DNA of 64,000 nt from Ilyomonas limi (GTDB lineage Bacteria; Bacteroidota; Bacteroidia; Chitinophagales; Chitinophagaceae). The DNA lies in assembly GCF_005233845.1 (NCBI RefSeq), contig NZ_SZQL01000009.1:1-64000 (forward strand), written 5' to 3'. Of this stretch, positions 1-8,246 are shown piece by piece. A program made the translations under genes and the position numbers. A model generated the notes under the pieces. That model was not told the DNA's origin. It did no database searches and saw only the letters and a program-made list of their open reading frames with translations. Positions within the stretch are counted from its first letter, which is position 1; the number at the start of each line of letters is the position of its first letter.

Positions 1-2
1 GT

Positions 3-521
3 AAGCTTCGCGAGCTGATGTGGTCGGAAGAGTACAAAGAAAAGAGCGAACTGCTCAGAACCATCCCCGGAGTAGGTCCGCTTACTGCCATGCTATTCCT
101 GTTAGAAGTGGGTGATGTCTGTCGCTTTAAGTCTTTTGATGCCCTGAACCGCTTTGTAGGGCTGTGCCCAGACAGCCATAGCAGCGGAGAGACTGAAAGG
201 CATACCGGTATCTCCACCAGAAGACATAAAACGCTCAGAAGTGCCCTGATAGAAAGTGCATGGCAACTGTTGCGCAGAGACATGGCTATGTTCAATTATT
301 ATAAACAACTGACCAAACGAATGAAGTCACAAAAAGCAATTATCCACATCACCAGAAAACTGCTCAGAAGGATGCGGGCGGTGATGTTAAGCCACAAAGT
401 ATATGTGAGCGGCACAGAGGGTGATGTTACCCGTGAGCAGATCAATGCACCGCAGCTACCTGCTGCTAAGCGTAAAGGCAGACCATCAAAGCAAAGCGCC
501 ACCGCGGGTATCACCGTGTGA
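3..521 (+). CDS. IS110-family transposase (recombinase), C-terminal part, cut by window edge
   Basis: The reading frame is already open at base 3, so the gene begins outside the window; the first internal ATG at 18 is unlikely to be the true start. The visible part is the Transposase_20 (PF02371) module: it opens with IPGVGPLTA, a helix-hairpin-helix-like segment, followed by FVGLCP and then HSSGE, where IS110 recombinases carry their catalytic serine (SG motif), then RSALIESAW. The N-terminal DEDD/RuvC-like half is not visible. These enzymes move IS elements by RNA-guided recombination. The tail ends in a basic stretch (KRKGRPSKQ). The non-coding DNA just downstream is strongly structured, which would fit the IS1111 subgroup. 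The family call is secure; completeness and activity cannot be judged here. Confidence 0.88.
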   Translation, partial: KLRELMWSEEYKEKSELLRTIPGVGPLTAMLFLLEVGDVCRFKSFDALNRFVGLCPDSHSSGETERHTGISTRRHKTLRSALIESAWQLLRRDMAMFNYYKQLTKRMKSQKAIIHITRKLLRRMRAVMLSHKVYVSGTEGDVTREQINAPQLPAAKRKGRPSKQSATAGITV

Positions 522-709
522 GCTAACGGATTTTTGAGCAGCAGTACATGATGGAGCACCATCGGAAAATCCATTAGCTCCCCCAGTGAGCAAAAAAGAA
601 ATACAGAGTCATGCTTTTCACCAGTAAAGTAGAGTAACATACATTATAGCTATGGACTGCTCAACACATGGTGCATTTCGGATGCCAACAGCAAGTCTGC
701 AGCCATAGC
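522..709 (+). ncRNA. Candidate bridge RNA of the IS110/IS1111 element
   Basis: Two large stem-loops follow the transposase stop codon directly. The first pairs 522-534 with 566-578 (13 bp, one G-U) and encloses a small hairpin, 550-554 with 559-563. The second pairs 649-660 with 699-709 (11 bp with one bulged A) and encloses an inner hairpin around 670-686 with a TTCGG loop. Each is therefore an outer stem, an internal loop and an inner stem. That is the layout described for the target-binding and donor-binding loops of IS110 bridge RNAs, which in the IS1111 subgroup lie 3' of the recombinase gene. No guide sequences were matched to ends, and RNA boundaries are unknown. Confidence 0.35.
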
Positions 710-1236
710 CTTTTATACAACCATTGATATAAACTTGCAGATTTACTGCTAATAGTAGCCTGCTCTAATTTATAAATGAAAAGAAAAAATCATTGTCAAT
801 GAAATGAAATAATCAACCATATAATTACTTTACTTCCTATGCAGCTAAATGCTTTACATAGTAGCTAAATGCTTTACATAGTAACCATGTGTTAGGCGCG
901 ATCCCATTCAAATACTCCTGCTTACAACCGATAAGTGTTCAAAACCTGCCGTAGTGCAATCTTACGCCACATCATTGCAAACGGAGCGAAGCAATGCTTC
1001 CCATCAGTTTGCAGCAGCTTACAGTCGCTTTCAATGGTGTGTTGGTTCTTTCATCCAGCCAGGGCAGCGCACCTGTTATTTTCATTACTTACCCCTTTAA
1101 GTTTTCGGCTTTTTATAACTTGTTCTAAATCGCAATTGGAAAAACTGTTGAACATTAAGGGTATATGTACCACAAACTTTGTAACCGGTTTTTATATGGA
1201 TATTTGTATTATAAGCCTTAAAATAAAGCATCTGTC
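710..1236. other. Intergenic region, no gene seen
   Basis: This stretch separates the IS110 end from the Crp/Fnr gene. It contains a 20-bp tandem duplication (listed separately) and a short inverted repeat near 974-1014 (TGCAAAC paired with GTTTGCA, enclosing a small GAAGC/GCTTC hairpin). The right end of the IS element probably lies somewhere in the first 200 bases, but no terminal repeat could be fixed. The open frame starting at 935 has no recognisable protein character and runs into the Crp/Fnr gene in another frame. Confidence 0.5.
843..882. repeat. 20-bp perfect tandem duplication
   Basis: The unit AGCTAAATGCTTTACATAGT occurs twice head to tail without a spacer (843-862 and 863-882). 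It may be a slippage product or a trace of an insertion/excision event linked to the adjacent IS110 remnant. Only two copies exist and there are no spacers, so it is not a CRISPR. Confidence 0.9.
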
Positions 1237-1818
1237 ATGTACGAATTATTCTTCCAGAATTTTAATAAGAAAGTTCCCCTTACGCAGGAAGAAGAAGTAT
1301 ATATAAAGAACTATCTCTTACCAAAAAAACTGCGTAAAAAGCAGTACCTGCTGCAGGAAGGAGATGTATGTAAAACAATTGCTTTTATTGAAAAGGGAGC
1401 GCTTCGGGAATACTCTGTTGACGACAGTGGCAACGAACACATTATTCAGTTTGGCTTAGAAGGCTGGGTCATTTCAGACTTATATAGCTTTCTTACCGGA
1501 GAGCCGGCTACTTACAACATAGACGCGATAGAAGAGGCTGAACTGGCACTAATCAGCAAATCAGCACACGAAGAGTTGTTGCTAAAACTACCCAAATATG
1601 AAACATTTACCCGGTTAAATATCACTGGTGCGTATTTGGCAATGCAGAGGAGATTAACCTCCATTATTAGTACATCTTTAGAAGAACGTTATACATATTT
1701 TACTTCCCTTTACCCGAATATTGTGCAACGTGTACCACAGCACATGGTAGCCTCTTACATGGGTCTTACTCCAGAAACATTAAGCCGCATTCGGCGGCGG
1801 ATTTCATCTAATAAGTAA
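1237..1818 (+). CDS. Crp/Fnr-family transcriptional regulator
   Basis: This 193-residue protein has a cyclic-nucleotide-binding-type jelly roll at about residues 20-120 (LLQEGDVCKTIAFIEKGALREY is split here by the usual GD and G-A-L positions) and a short C-terminal helix-turn-helix at about 145-190 ending MGLTPETLSRIRRR. The length is normal for the Bacteroidota branch, which binds DNA with a compact HTH. No cysteine cluster for an iron-sulfur centre and no clear cAMP-contact arginine are obvious, so the ligand is unknown. It stands 330 bp upstream of a same-strand redox gene cluster and is the natural candidate to control it. The start at 1237 gives the normal family N-terminus. Confidence 0.9.
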   Translation: MYELFFQNFNKKVPLTQEEEVYIKNYLLPKKLRKKQYLLQEGDVCKTIAFIEKGALREYSVDDSGNEHIIQFGLEGWVISDLYSFLTGEPATYNIDAIEEAELALISKSAHEELLLKLPKYETFTRLNITGAYLAMQRRLTSIISTSLEERYTYFTSLYPNIVQRVPQHMVASYMGLTPETLSRIRRRISSNK

Positions 1819-2146
1819 CTGTACTTACGTACCGAAAGGTTATGTATCAGGCTCAATCTTTTAAGGTTTTTTCAGGACAAGTATTTCAGTGTATAACTCG
1901 TCCAAAAAGCAGTTAAACAAAAAGTAAGAAAAACCAACAACTTTATTTCAGGTCAAATTCCTTTTTGAAGCGCTGTAACGGCTTGCACTTCACCACAGAA
2001 GACAGCAAAAATACTGCGTAAGTACAGTAAGCAACATACTTCATCTGAATAAAGCCTTGACTAAAATCAATGCTTTTTCTTGCTTGCACGCAATGGAACA
2101 GGGTGCACCTGCATCGTAGCTTTGCCATATCATAAAAACAAACAAA
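1819..2146. other. Intergenic region upstream of the redox cluster
   Basis: There is no credible gene in this stretch. The only regulatory signal I can point to is the TAnnTTTG element at 2117. The small minus-strand frame at 1943-2161 overlaps that promoter and has no family resemblance. Confidence 0.5.
2117..2124 (+). promoter_or_regulatory. Candidate -7 element (TAGCTTTG) of the redox operon
   Basis: TAGCTTTG is an exact match to the Bacteroidota -7 consensus TAnnTTTG and sits 22 bases before the ATG at 2147, leaving a short A-rich leader. No TTG was found at the usual -33 spacing, so the call rests on the -7 box and its position only. Confidence 0.4.
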
Positions 2147-2809
2147 ATGAAAATAAAGCAAATAATAACAATAATAGGAGCCACAGGCAACATGGGCTCA
2201 GCTATTTCAAAAAGTCTTTCAAAGGGTAATTACAGGCTGCTGCTATGCGCCAATGACCGGGATAAAGTTGAAGCATTGGCTCAGGACATTAAGAATGATA
2301 ATCCTTCAGCCGATGTAGAAAGTATTGATTGTTCTGTTAATGCCAGTTATGAAGCTGATGTAATTATAGTTGCCGTTCCGTACGAGGCAGAGAAAGATGT
2401 GGCACAGAAGATTAAGGAAATGGCAAATCAAAAAATAGTTATTTCTATTGCTAATCCTTTAAACAGCACGTACAACGGATTGGTAACAGCACCAGATACA
2501 AGCGCCGCAGAAGTATTGCAAAAACTACTTCCCAATTCAAAAGTGGTAAAAGCATTCAATACAACTTTTGCCGCCGACTTTTCTACCCCTGTAATAGATG
2601 GCAAACAAGTAGATGCCTTTATTGCAGGTAATGATGAAGAAGCATTACAAACGGTTTCAGAACTGGTTAGTACGGCAGGTTTCAACCCGATCGTGGCAGG
2701 TGACTTATCATTCAGCAGAACACTTGAGAATATGCAGTTATTGCTTATTACTTTAGGTATGAAGTATAACTACAATTGGTTAGCAGGCTGGAAAATCTTA
2801 CATAATTAA
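2147..2809 (+). CDS. NAD(P)-binding oxidoreductase (F420-dependent NADP reductase-like)
   Basis: This is a 220-residue Rossmann protein. The dinucleotide-binding loop GATGNMG is at residues 11-17 after a short hydrophobic strand, as in the NADPH-dependent F420 reductase / F420_oxidored (PF03807) group. The segment VVKAFNTTFA at about 145 and a C-terminal helical part also fit that group. F420 itself is not expected in Bacteroidota, so the substrate is probably another electron carrier or small carbonyl compound. It is the first gene of a same-strand cluster with DoxX, an extradiol-type dioxygenase and a carboxylesterase. This suggests redox or aromatic/quinone detoxification, which is inference from context. 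Confidence 0.82.
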   Translation: MKIKQIITIIGATGNMGSAISKSLSKGNYRLLLCANDRDKVEALAQDIKNDNPSADVESIDCSVNASYEADVIIVAVPYEAEKDVAQKIKEMANQKIVISIANPLNSTYNGLVTAPDTSAAEVLQKLLPNSKVVKAFNTTFAADFSTPVIDGKQVDAFIAGNDEEALQTVSELVSTAGFNPIVAGDLSFSRTLENMQLLLITLGMKYNYNWLAGWKILHN

Positions 2810-2841
2810 TCAACTTATAAACACACGAAATAAATAAAGGA

Positions 2842-3330
2842 ATGAAAAAATTATTAGCAACAAATCCGCAAAATAATACAGCATTAATAGCACGTCTTGC
2901 ATTAGGCATCGTACTGTTTCCTCATGGTGCTCAAAAGCTATTGGGATGGTTTGGCGGTTATGGCTTTGATGGTACAATGGGTTTTTTAACAGGCGGTGCA
3001 GGATTACCTTATATCATTGCCTTACTGGTTATTCTGATAGAGTTCTTTGGTGCGTTATTCTTAATATTCGGTTTTGCAACCCGGTTAGCAGCAACAGGTG
3101 TAATTGGCAGCTTTACAGGAGTGGTGGCAACATCACACCTGAACAATGGGTTCTTTATGAACTGGTATGAGCAAGCAGGGCAGGGAGAAGGTCTTGAGTA
3201 TTTCGTCTTACTTTTTGGTCTGGCAATAATTGCTCTGATTGCAGGCGGTGGCAGAGCAAGTGTAGATGCAGCAATCACTACCAAGAGTGTAGAAAAAAAT
3301 CGGGCAAGTACTAACCAGGCTTTGGCATGA
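2842..3330 (+). CDS. DoxX family membrane protein
   Basis: The 162-residue protein has four hydrophobic segments and the DoxX family start RLALGIVLFPHGAQKL (about residues 19-34), followed by GYGFDGTMGFL and a glycine-rich last helix. DoxX proteins (PF07681) are small inner-membrane proteins, named for a subunit of the thiosulfate:quinone oxidoreductase; many family members have no proven reaction. The gene lies 32 bp after the oxidoreductase, and its TGA overlaps the next ATG (ATGA at 3327-3330). This is strong evidence for translational coupling with the dioxygenase gene. Confidence 0.9.
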   Translation: MKKLLATNPQNNTALIARLALGIVLFPHGAQKLLGWFGGYGFDGTMGFLTGGAGLPYIIALLVILIEFFGALFLIFGFATRLAATGVIGSFTGVVATSHLNNGFFMNWYEQAGQGEGLEYFVLLFGLAIIALIAGGGRASVDAAITTKSVEKNRASTNQALA

Positions 3331-4208
3331 AAAGAAAGCAATTTATAAAAACATTCATAACAGGAGCAGCAAGTATGACAGCGTTAACAGCATTCAGAAG
3401 TTTTACTGGTGACCTAAAAGAACAGGAGCAGGTTATGCCTGTCCTGTTTATTGGTCATGGTTCACCAATGAATGGAATAGAAGATACAGCTTTTAGCCGC
3501 AGATGGACACAGATGGCAAAGGAAATCCCAACACCGAAAGCAGTATTGGTTGTATCCGCTCATTGGTTTACAAAAGGTACTAAGATTACTGCAATGGAAT
3601 TTCCAAAAACCATTCATGATTTCGGCGGCTTTCCAAAAGAACTTTTTGAAGTGCAATACCCTGCACCGGGCTATCCGCTATTAGCAAAAAAGACAGCAGA
3701 TTTATTGCATTCGGCTCATGTAGAGTTAGACCATGATTGGGGCTTAGACCACGGCACATGGACGATTGTAAGGCACATGTATCCCGATGCAGACATTCCT
3801 GTTTTGCAGTTAAGCATTGATTATACCAAAGGTCCGCAATACCATTATGACTTAGCAAAAGAATTGTATTCATTAAGAAAGAAAGGAGTACTGATTATTG
3901 GTAGTGGCAACATGGTGCACAATCTGCGTATGGCAGCATGGAACAGATTGAATGAAGAACAATACGGTTACGATTGGGCTTTACAGATGAATGATAAGTT
4001 TAAACAGCTAATTAGTAATGGCGATTACAAACCTTTGATAAATTATGAAAGCATGGGCAGAGAGGCAATGCTTGCCATTCCTACCCCGGAACACTACCTG
4101 CCGTTAATGTACACTCTAGGTTTAAAAGGTGATAAGGATGCTACATCATTTTTCAATGATAAAACTGTTGCAGGTTCACTGACCATGACCTCCGTAAAAC
4201 TTGGATAA
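3327..4208 (+). CDS. LigB/DODA-type class III extradiol dioxygenase, probably exported
   Basis: At 293 residues the protein is about 30 longer than typical 4,5-DOPA-dioxygenase/YgiD proteins, because it carries an N-terminal basic plus hydrophobic export-like segment (MKRKQFIKTFITGAAS). The mature part has the family histidines: GHGSP (H44), SAHW (H79), TIHDFGGFP (H97), DHDWGLDHGTW (H136 and H142) and GSGNMVHNLR (H198). These would bind the active-site metal or substrate in opening of catechol-type rings. An exported dioxygenase of this type is less usual than the cytosolic YgiD form. It starts inside the DoxX stop codon. The substrate is unknown. Confidence 0.88.
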   Translation: MKRKQFIKTFITGAASMTALTAFRSFTGDLKEQEQVMPVLFIGHGSPMNGIEDTAFSRRWTQMAKEIPTPKAVLVVSAHWFTKGTKITAMEFPKTIHDFGGFPKELFEVQYPAPGYPLLAKKTADLLHSAHVELDHDWGLDHGTWTIVRHMYPDADIPVLQLSIDYTKGPQYHYDLAKELYSLRKKGVLIIGSGNMVHNLRMAAWNRLNEEQYGYDWALQMNDKFKQLISNGDYKPLINYESMGREAMLAIPTPEHYLPLMYTLGLKGDKDATSFFNDKTVAGSLTMTSVKLG

Positions 4209-4251
4209 TCGATTGCTGTTGAACAACCTGATATTTCTGCTGATACTATTT

Positions 4252-4953
4252 ATGATAAACTCAGATAAGGACACTACAATGATATATTCAACGATTAAGG
4301 ATGAAACTTCCGTACAAAATAATGAGCCCTCTCTTCAATATCTCATTAGAGAACCAAAGACGAATACAACAACTAAGAAAGCGATTGTATTGTTGCATGG
4401 CGTTGGAAGTAATGAGCACGATTTATTTAGCCTTGCAGACCAATTGCCTGATGAATATTTTATTATATCGCCTCAAGGTCAGTTTGCATTAGGTGCAGGG
4501 AGATATGCATGGTACCAGGTGGATTTTTCAACCGGTAAGCCTGTCATTAATGCGGAGCAGGAAGTATCTAGCAGAAAAGTCTTAATTGCCTTCATCAGTC
4601 AGCTAAAAAAGCAATACAATCTGGATGAAGTTTATTTGGGTGGCTTTAGTCAGGGCGCAATCATGAGTTACAGTATCGGATTAACACATCCCCAAAAAGT
4701 TGAGGGAATTATCTTATTAAGCGGCAGGTTGCTTAATGAAATAACACCGTTGATTAATAAAGAGGAGGACCTTCAACAACTGAAAGTATTTATGGCACAT
4801 GGCATACAGGACAATATCCTACCCATCACTTATGCAAGAGAAGCAAAGACATACTTACAAACATTAAATGTTCAATTAAGCTATCATGAATACAACACCG
4901 GACATCAAATTAATAGTGCTATAATAAAAGACTTGAATGACTGGCTCAAATAA
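4252..4953 (+). CDS. Phospholipase/carboxylesterase-family alpha/beta hydrolase
   Basis: The protein belongs to the Abhydrolase_2 group (PF02230). It has the oxyanion region LLHGVGSNEHDL, the nucleophile elbow GGFSQGA (GxSxG), the acid in MAHGIQDNILP and the histidine in NTGHQI. It should hydrolyse short-chain carboxylic esters in the cytoplasm. Three starts are possible: TTG at 4201 (overlapping the previous gene), ATG at 4252 and ATG at 4279; the last has an AAGGA sequence about 8 bases upstream. I list 4252, but the catalytic domain is complete from 4279 as well. It is the last gene of the 2147-4953 cluster. Confidence 0.85.
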   Translation: MINSDKDTTMIYSTIKDETSVQNNEPSLQYLIREPKTNTTTKKAIVLLHGVGSNEHDLFSLADQLPDEYFIISPQGQFALGAGRYAWYQVDFSTGKPVINAEQEVSSRKVLIAFISQLKKQYNLDEVYLGGFSQGAIMSYSIGLTHPQKVEGIILLSGRLLNEITPLINKEEDLQQLKVFMAHGIQDNILPITYAREAKTYLQTLNVQLSYHEYNTGHQINSAIIKDLNDWLK

Positions 4954-4969
4954 CCGAAGGAAATTTTAA

Positions 4970-5119
4970 TTACCATAAAACACAATAAAATAAAACAGAA
5001 ACCTTTGGCTTTATCTTCCCGGCTGAGAATGTCAAGGCTTTTTGTAAAACGCCACGCTCCTGCTCCAACTTCCGGATACGTTTGAGCAGTGCCTGCTGAC
5101 ATTCCACGCTGCTTCCATT
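4970..5119 (-). pseudogene. IS3-family OrfA-type transposase remnant
   Basis: Reading down from 5119, the minus strand encodes a piece containing LLKRIRKLEQERGVLQKAL, then ends at a stop at 4970. That matches the C-terminal coiled coil of IS3-type OrfA proteins (pattern LRKENxxLxxERDILKKA). No helix-turn-helix part upstream and no OrfB downstream could be found, so this is a decayed fragment. The rest of 4954-5328 shows nothing else recognisable. Confidence 0.6.
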
Positions 5120-5328
5120 ATGCCCTTACCAACTGTAACCGGCTGTTGGCTAATATTAGTAATTTCTTTGCTCCTGTTTATTAGCGCATTTCCTTTCTCC
5201 CTTTGTTAGAGTAGTAAAGATTTGAGGTTAATTGTGGATAGGTACATTAAAAAGTATAACGACAATATTGTTAGTATTTTTTAATCTGAAGCTTGTTTGG
5301 TTACCCTTCACTTTATTATCCTTTAAAA

Positions 5329-7173
5329 TTAATTCTCCAACCGGTTCCACCAGGTTTTTTTTAGTATTAAAGTTATAATAACGAGTGTAATCGCTACTAA
5401 TATCAAGGGCAGTTTTGACCATAATATAAGATACATGGGGAGTAATGCTAAACAACATTGACCAATTACGCCAATTACTACATTAAACATATCCAGCTTA
5501 AAGTCTTTATTCTTTGAATAAGAAGGGTTTTCAATCTTGACCAATTGGTAAACCGGCTGCCAGAATCCCCAGGGGCGAACAGTTGTATAAAAGGATTTTA
5601 ATAAGCTTATTTCTGCAGGTGGCGCGGTATAAGTGCCTGCAATGCAACCTATGAGCGAAATAAAAAAGAGCAGCGGCCAATTGTATAAATCTAACTGAAA
5701 GAATACACCAGGAAACCACTCTTTACAATAAGGGAAAATCAATGCCGCTGCAATACCACTGGCCATGCCCCAAAAAAAACCATTAGCATTAAAGCGCCAC
5801 CAGATCCACTTTAGCACATTAGCAGCTATATAACCACCATACAATGCATTGGCAATCCACTGCAAGGAAGTGTTTATGTTTTTTACAAAAAAGCCCAGGC
5901 AGATACTGGTTACAACAATCAGCGCACCAATGAGATAGTTCATGGTAATGACCTTTTTTGTTGGTGCCCCGGGGTTAATAAACTTAAGGTAAATATCGTT
6001 AATGATGTAAGCCTGTGCTGCATTCAGAGTGCCTGAAAATGTGCCCATAAAGGCACCTAATAAACTGGTTAATACTATCCCCAAAATGCCTACCGGCAGT
6101 AAATTGTTGATGGTTGCCGGTAAAATTTTTTCAAAGTCGGTACCTGTGGGTGTAGCAAGATTTAGTTGTTGATAATATAGCAAAGCCAATACGGTGACTC
6201 CCGTAATCATTGCATAACGGATAGGATATAAAAAGAGCGACATAAAGCCGGTCATTTTACTGGCTTCTTTGGGTGAGCGGGTGGATAATACTTTTTGCAT
6301 ATCATAGTTGGGCGTCGGTCCGGTTAAAGAAGCAATGATGCCTTTAAAAGTCATCATCATAAAAAAGATGCTGAAAAAAGAAAATCCATCCTCCCTTATT
6401 TTTTTATTAACATCCGGAATAATATACGACCAGTCTAACTGAAGCTTTTTGCCAAAGAAAGGACTGCTCCAGCCATCTGGTACCGGCAGTGTATTTCCAT
6501 GCAAATGCAGCATTGCTATAATAGCTATAGCTATACAGGCAATAATCATAATAATGTACTTTACTACATCTCCGATAACAATGCCATGCATGCCACCCAA
6601 TACAGAATAAAAAGCAGCAAATAGAGTAAATACAGTGCCATAGAAATGAGGCACATACAGCGGCTGAACAGTAAATGGAATAAACGGCTGAACGATACGC
6701 CAGGGAATGAATATTTCTACAAATTTTCCCAAACCAACAAAACCGTACGCTAAAAACCCAAAGCAGCTTAATAAGGCAAAAGCTACCACAATGTGGTGTG
6801 ATGCTTTTACACCTTTACCCGAAGTGCCAAAGCGCGTTGCCAGCCATTCAGCACCAGTAGTGGCATTGCTTCTGCGTAGCCACTTGCTTAAAAACATCAT
6901 CATGAATATGGTGTTGAAAGATGGCCACAACCAGGGTATCCAGATACTTTTCACACCATACACAAAACACAACGTTACCATCCACATGGTGCCGCTAATA
7001 TCAAACATATCCGAAGCATTGCTCAAACTTAACAGGTACCAGGGAAGCGACTTCCCCCCTAACAAATAATTTTCTTTACTGATGCTTGCCTTTTTACGTA
7101 ATAACCATCCGATGAGGAGTGTACCAATAAGATAGGTGACAACGATAGCAATATCAATCCATTGTAATTTCAT
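5329..7173 (-). CDS. Sodium:solute symporter (SSS family) transporter
   Basis: The protein is 614 residues of mostly hydrophobic sequence with roughly 13-15 membrane helices. It has an SSF-type N-terminus (IDIAIVVTYLIGTLLIG), the segment YLLGGKSLPWYLLSLSNAS typical of helix 1-2 of the family, and AFMGTFSGTLNAAQAYIINDI in the core. Length is at the long end for the family because of an extra C-terminal pair of helices common in Bacteroidota sugar-associated members. It lies 59 bp downstream of a lacI-type gene on the same strand, so the two are probably one transcript with the regulator first. The substrate is probably a sugar or sugar derivative, but the sequence does not fix which one. Confidence 0.9.
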   Translation of the reverse strand: MKLQWIDIAIVVTYLIGTLLIGWLLRKKASISKENYLLGGKSLPWYLLSLSNASDMFDISGTMWMVTLCFVYGVKSIWIPWLWPSFNTIFMMMFLSKWLRRSNATTGAEWLATRFGTSGKGVKASHHIVVAFALLSCFGFLAYGFVGLGKFVEIFIPWRIVQPFIPFTVQPLYVPHFYGTVFTLFAAFYSVLGGMHGIVIGDVVKYIIMIIACIAIAIIAMLHLHGNTLPVPDGWSSPFFGKKLQLDWSYIIPDVNKKIREDGFSFFSIFFMMMTFKGIIASLTGPTPNYDMQKVLSTRSPKEASKMTGFMSLFLYPIRYAMITGVTVLALLYYQQLNLATPTGTDFEKILPATINNLLPVGILGIVLTSLLGAFMGTFSGTLNAAQAYIINDIYLKFINPGAPTKKVITMNYLIGALIVVTSICLGFFVKNINTSLQWIANALYGGYIAANVLKWIWWRFNANGFFWGMASGIAAALIFPYCKEWFPGVFFQLDLYNWPLLFFISLIGCIAGTYTAPPAEISLLKSFYTTVRPWGFWQPVYQLVKIENPSYSKNKDFKLDMFNVVIGVIGQCCLALLPMYLILWSKLPLILVAITLVIITLILKKTWWNRLEN

Positions 7174-7232
7174 GTATTTGCAGGTAACCCGTAAGTTGTT
7201 GGTTGTATGTTGATAATTGATAAACGTAATGC

Positions 7233-8246
7233 TTAAACAGAATCTCTGATAATGAACTCAGTGGCTATTACTTTAGTCATTTCTATTTTTTCTCCGTTTC
7301 CTGTTATCTGGTGCATTAGAAATTGCATGGCTGTTTCGGCTATTTCCTGTACGTTTTGCTTTACAGCCGTAATAGCAGGTTTATATAGTTTAAATAAATC
7401 ATGATCATCAAAGCAAATAACGGCTATGTCATCCGGGATTTTCATACCTAATTGATTGATGCTGCCTAAGCCATGTATGCATAAATAGTTGGTGGTAAAA
7501 AAGATAGCGTCCAACTCAGCATTGCTTTTTATAAAGTCGGCTATCAACTGTGTAGCTTCGTGATGGAGTGCCGTATAAGGCACTTTATAAATGAATGAAG
7601 GATTCACCGGAATGTTATGCTTGATCAATGTTTGTGTGTAAGCCGATTCGCGCTGTTGCGGATGCATGAGCGGGAAATCAGAAGTTATCAAACCAATATT
7701 GCGGTGTCCTTTTGCAATAAAATATTCCAGTGCTTCCGAAGCGCCGGCAATATTATCTGATAGTACATAAGGCGCCGGAAGCGTAGGGAAATAACGGTCT
7801 ATTAAAACCACAGGTTGTTTTGCCTTCAATAAGTCACTTATCCCATTTTCCATGCCTGCAGTCGGGCTAATTAAATAACCATCCACCTGCCTTTGAAAAA
7901 GAAGGTTAACCAGCTCATTGCCTCTTACCGTATTGTTTTCGGTACTGCAATACAACACTCTGTAGCCATACTTTTCGGCTTCATCTTCTATTGCTTTTGC
8001 AATACTGGCAAAGAATGCGTTTGATATATCTTCGATAATCAATCCAAGAATTTTAGAACTGCCGGTTCGCAAGCTAACGGCTACCTGATTGGGCTTGTAG
8101 CCATTTTCTCGCGCCAGAATTCTGATTTTTTCTGCAACTGCATCACTGATGCGCCCTTGTTTGGCTTTATCATTTAAAACAAGAGAAACCGTAGAGGGCG
8201 CTACACCAGCCAGCTTCGCTATATCTTTAATAGAAATCTCTTTCAT
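7233..8246 (-). CDS. LacI-family transcriptional regulator (first copy)
   Basis: This is a 337-residue protein. The N-terminal helix-turn-helix and hinge helix occupy residues 4-55 (DIAKLAGVAPSTVSLVLN, then NGYKPNQVA). A periplasmic-binding-protein-like effector domain starts at GLIIEDISNAFFASI, around residue 70, and ends near 330. It probably senses a sugar released by the neighbouring pathway and controls the adjacent symporter. The ATG at 8246 places the HTH at the normal distance from the N-terminus. I could not find a convincing operator for it in the 515 bp upstream. Confidence 0.93.
   Translation of the reverse strand: MKEISIKDIAKLAGVAPSTVSLVLNDKAKQGRISDAVAEKIRILARENGYKPNQVAVSLRTGSSKILGLIIEDISNAFFASIAKAIEDEAEKYGYRVLYCSTENNTVRGNELVNLLFQRQVDGYLISPTAGMENGISDLLKAKQPVVLIDRYFPTLPAPYVLSDNIAGASEALEYFIAKGHRNIGLITSDFPLMHPQQRESAYTQTLIKHNIPVNPSFIYKVPYTALHHEATQLIADFIKSNAELDAIFFTTNYLCIHGLGSINQLGMKIPDDIAVICFDDHDLFKLYKPAITAVKQNVQEIAETAMQFLMHQITGNGEKIEMTKVIATEFIIRDSV

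Noticed and set aside
843-882. Tandem 20-mers as a CRISPR
   Set aside because: Only two units without spacers and no cas genes in the window.
885-900. GTTAGGCG as an integron attC-type core site
   Set aside because: No matching inverse core site or integrase, and such a short sequence is common.
935-1306. 123-residue plus-strand open frame before the Crp/Fnr gene
   Set aside because: It overlaps the Crp/Fnr start in another frame, has no recognisable domain and a composition unlike a folded protein.
4905-5102. 65-residue minus-strand frame after the carboxylesterase
   Set aside because: It overlaps the IS3 remnant in a different frame and the end of a real gene; the transposase-like reading is the meaningful one.
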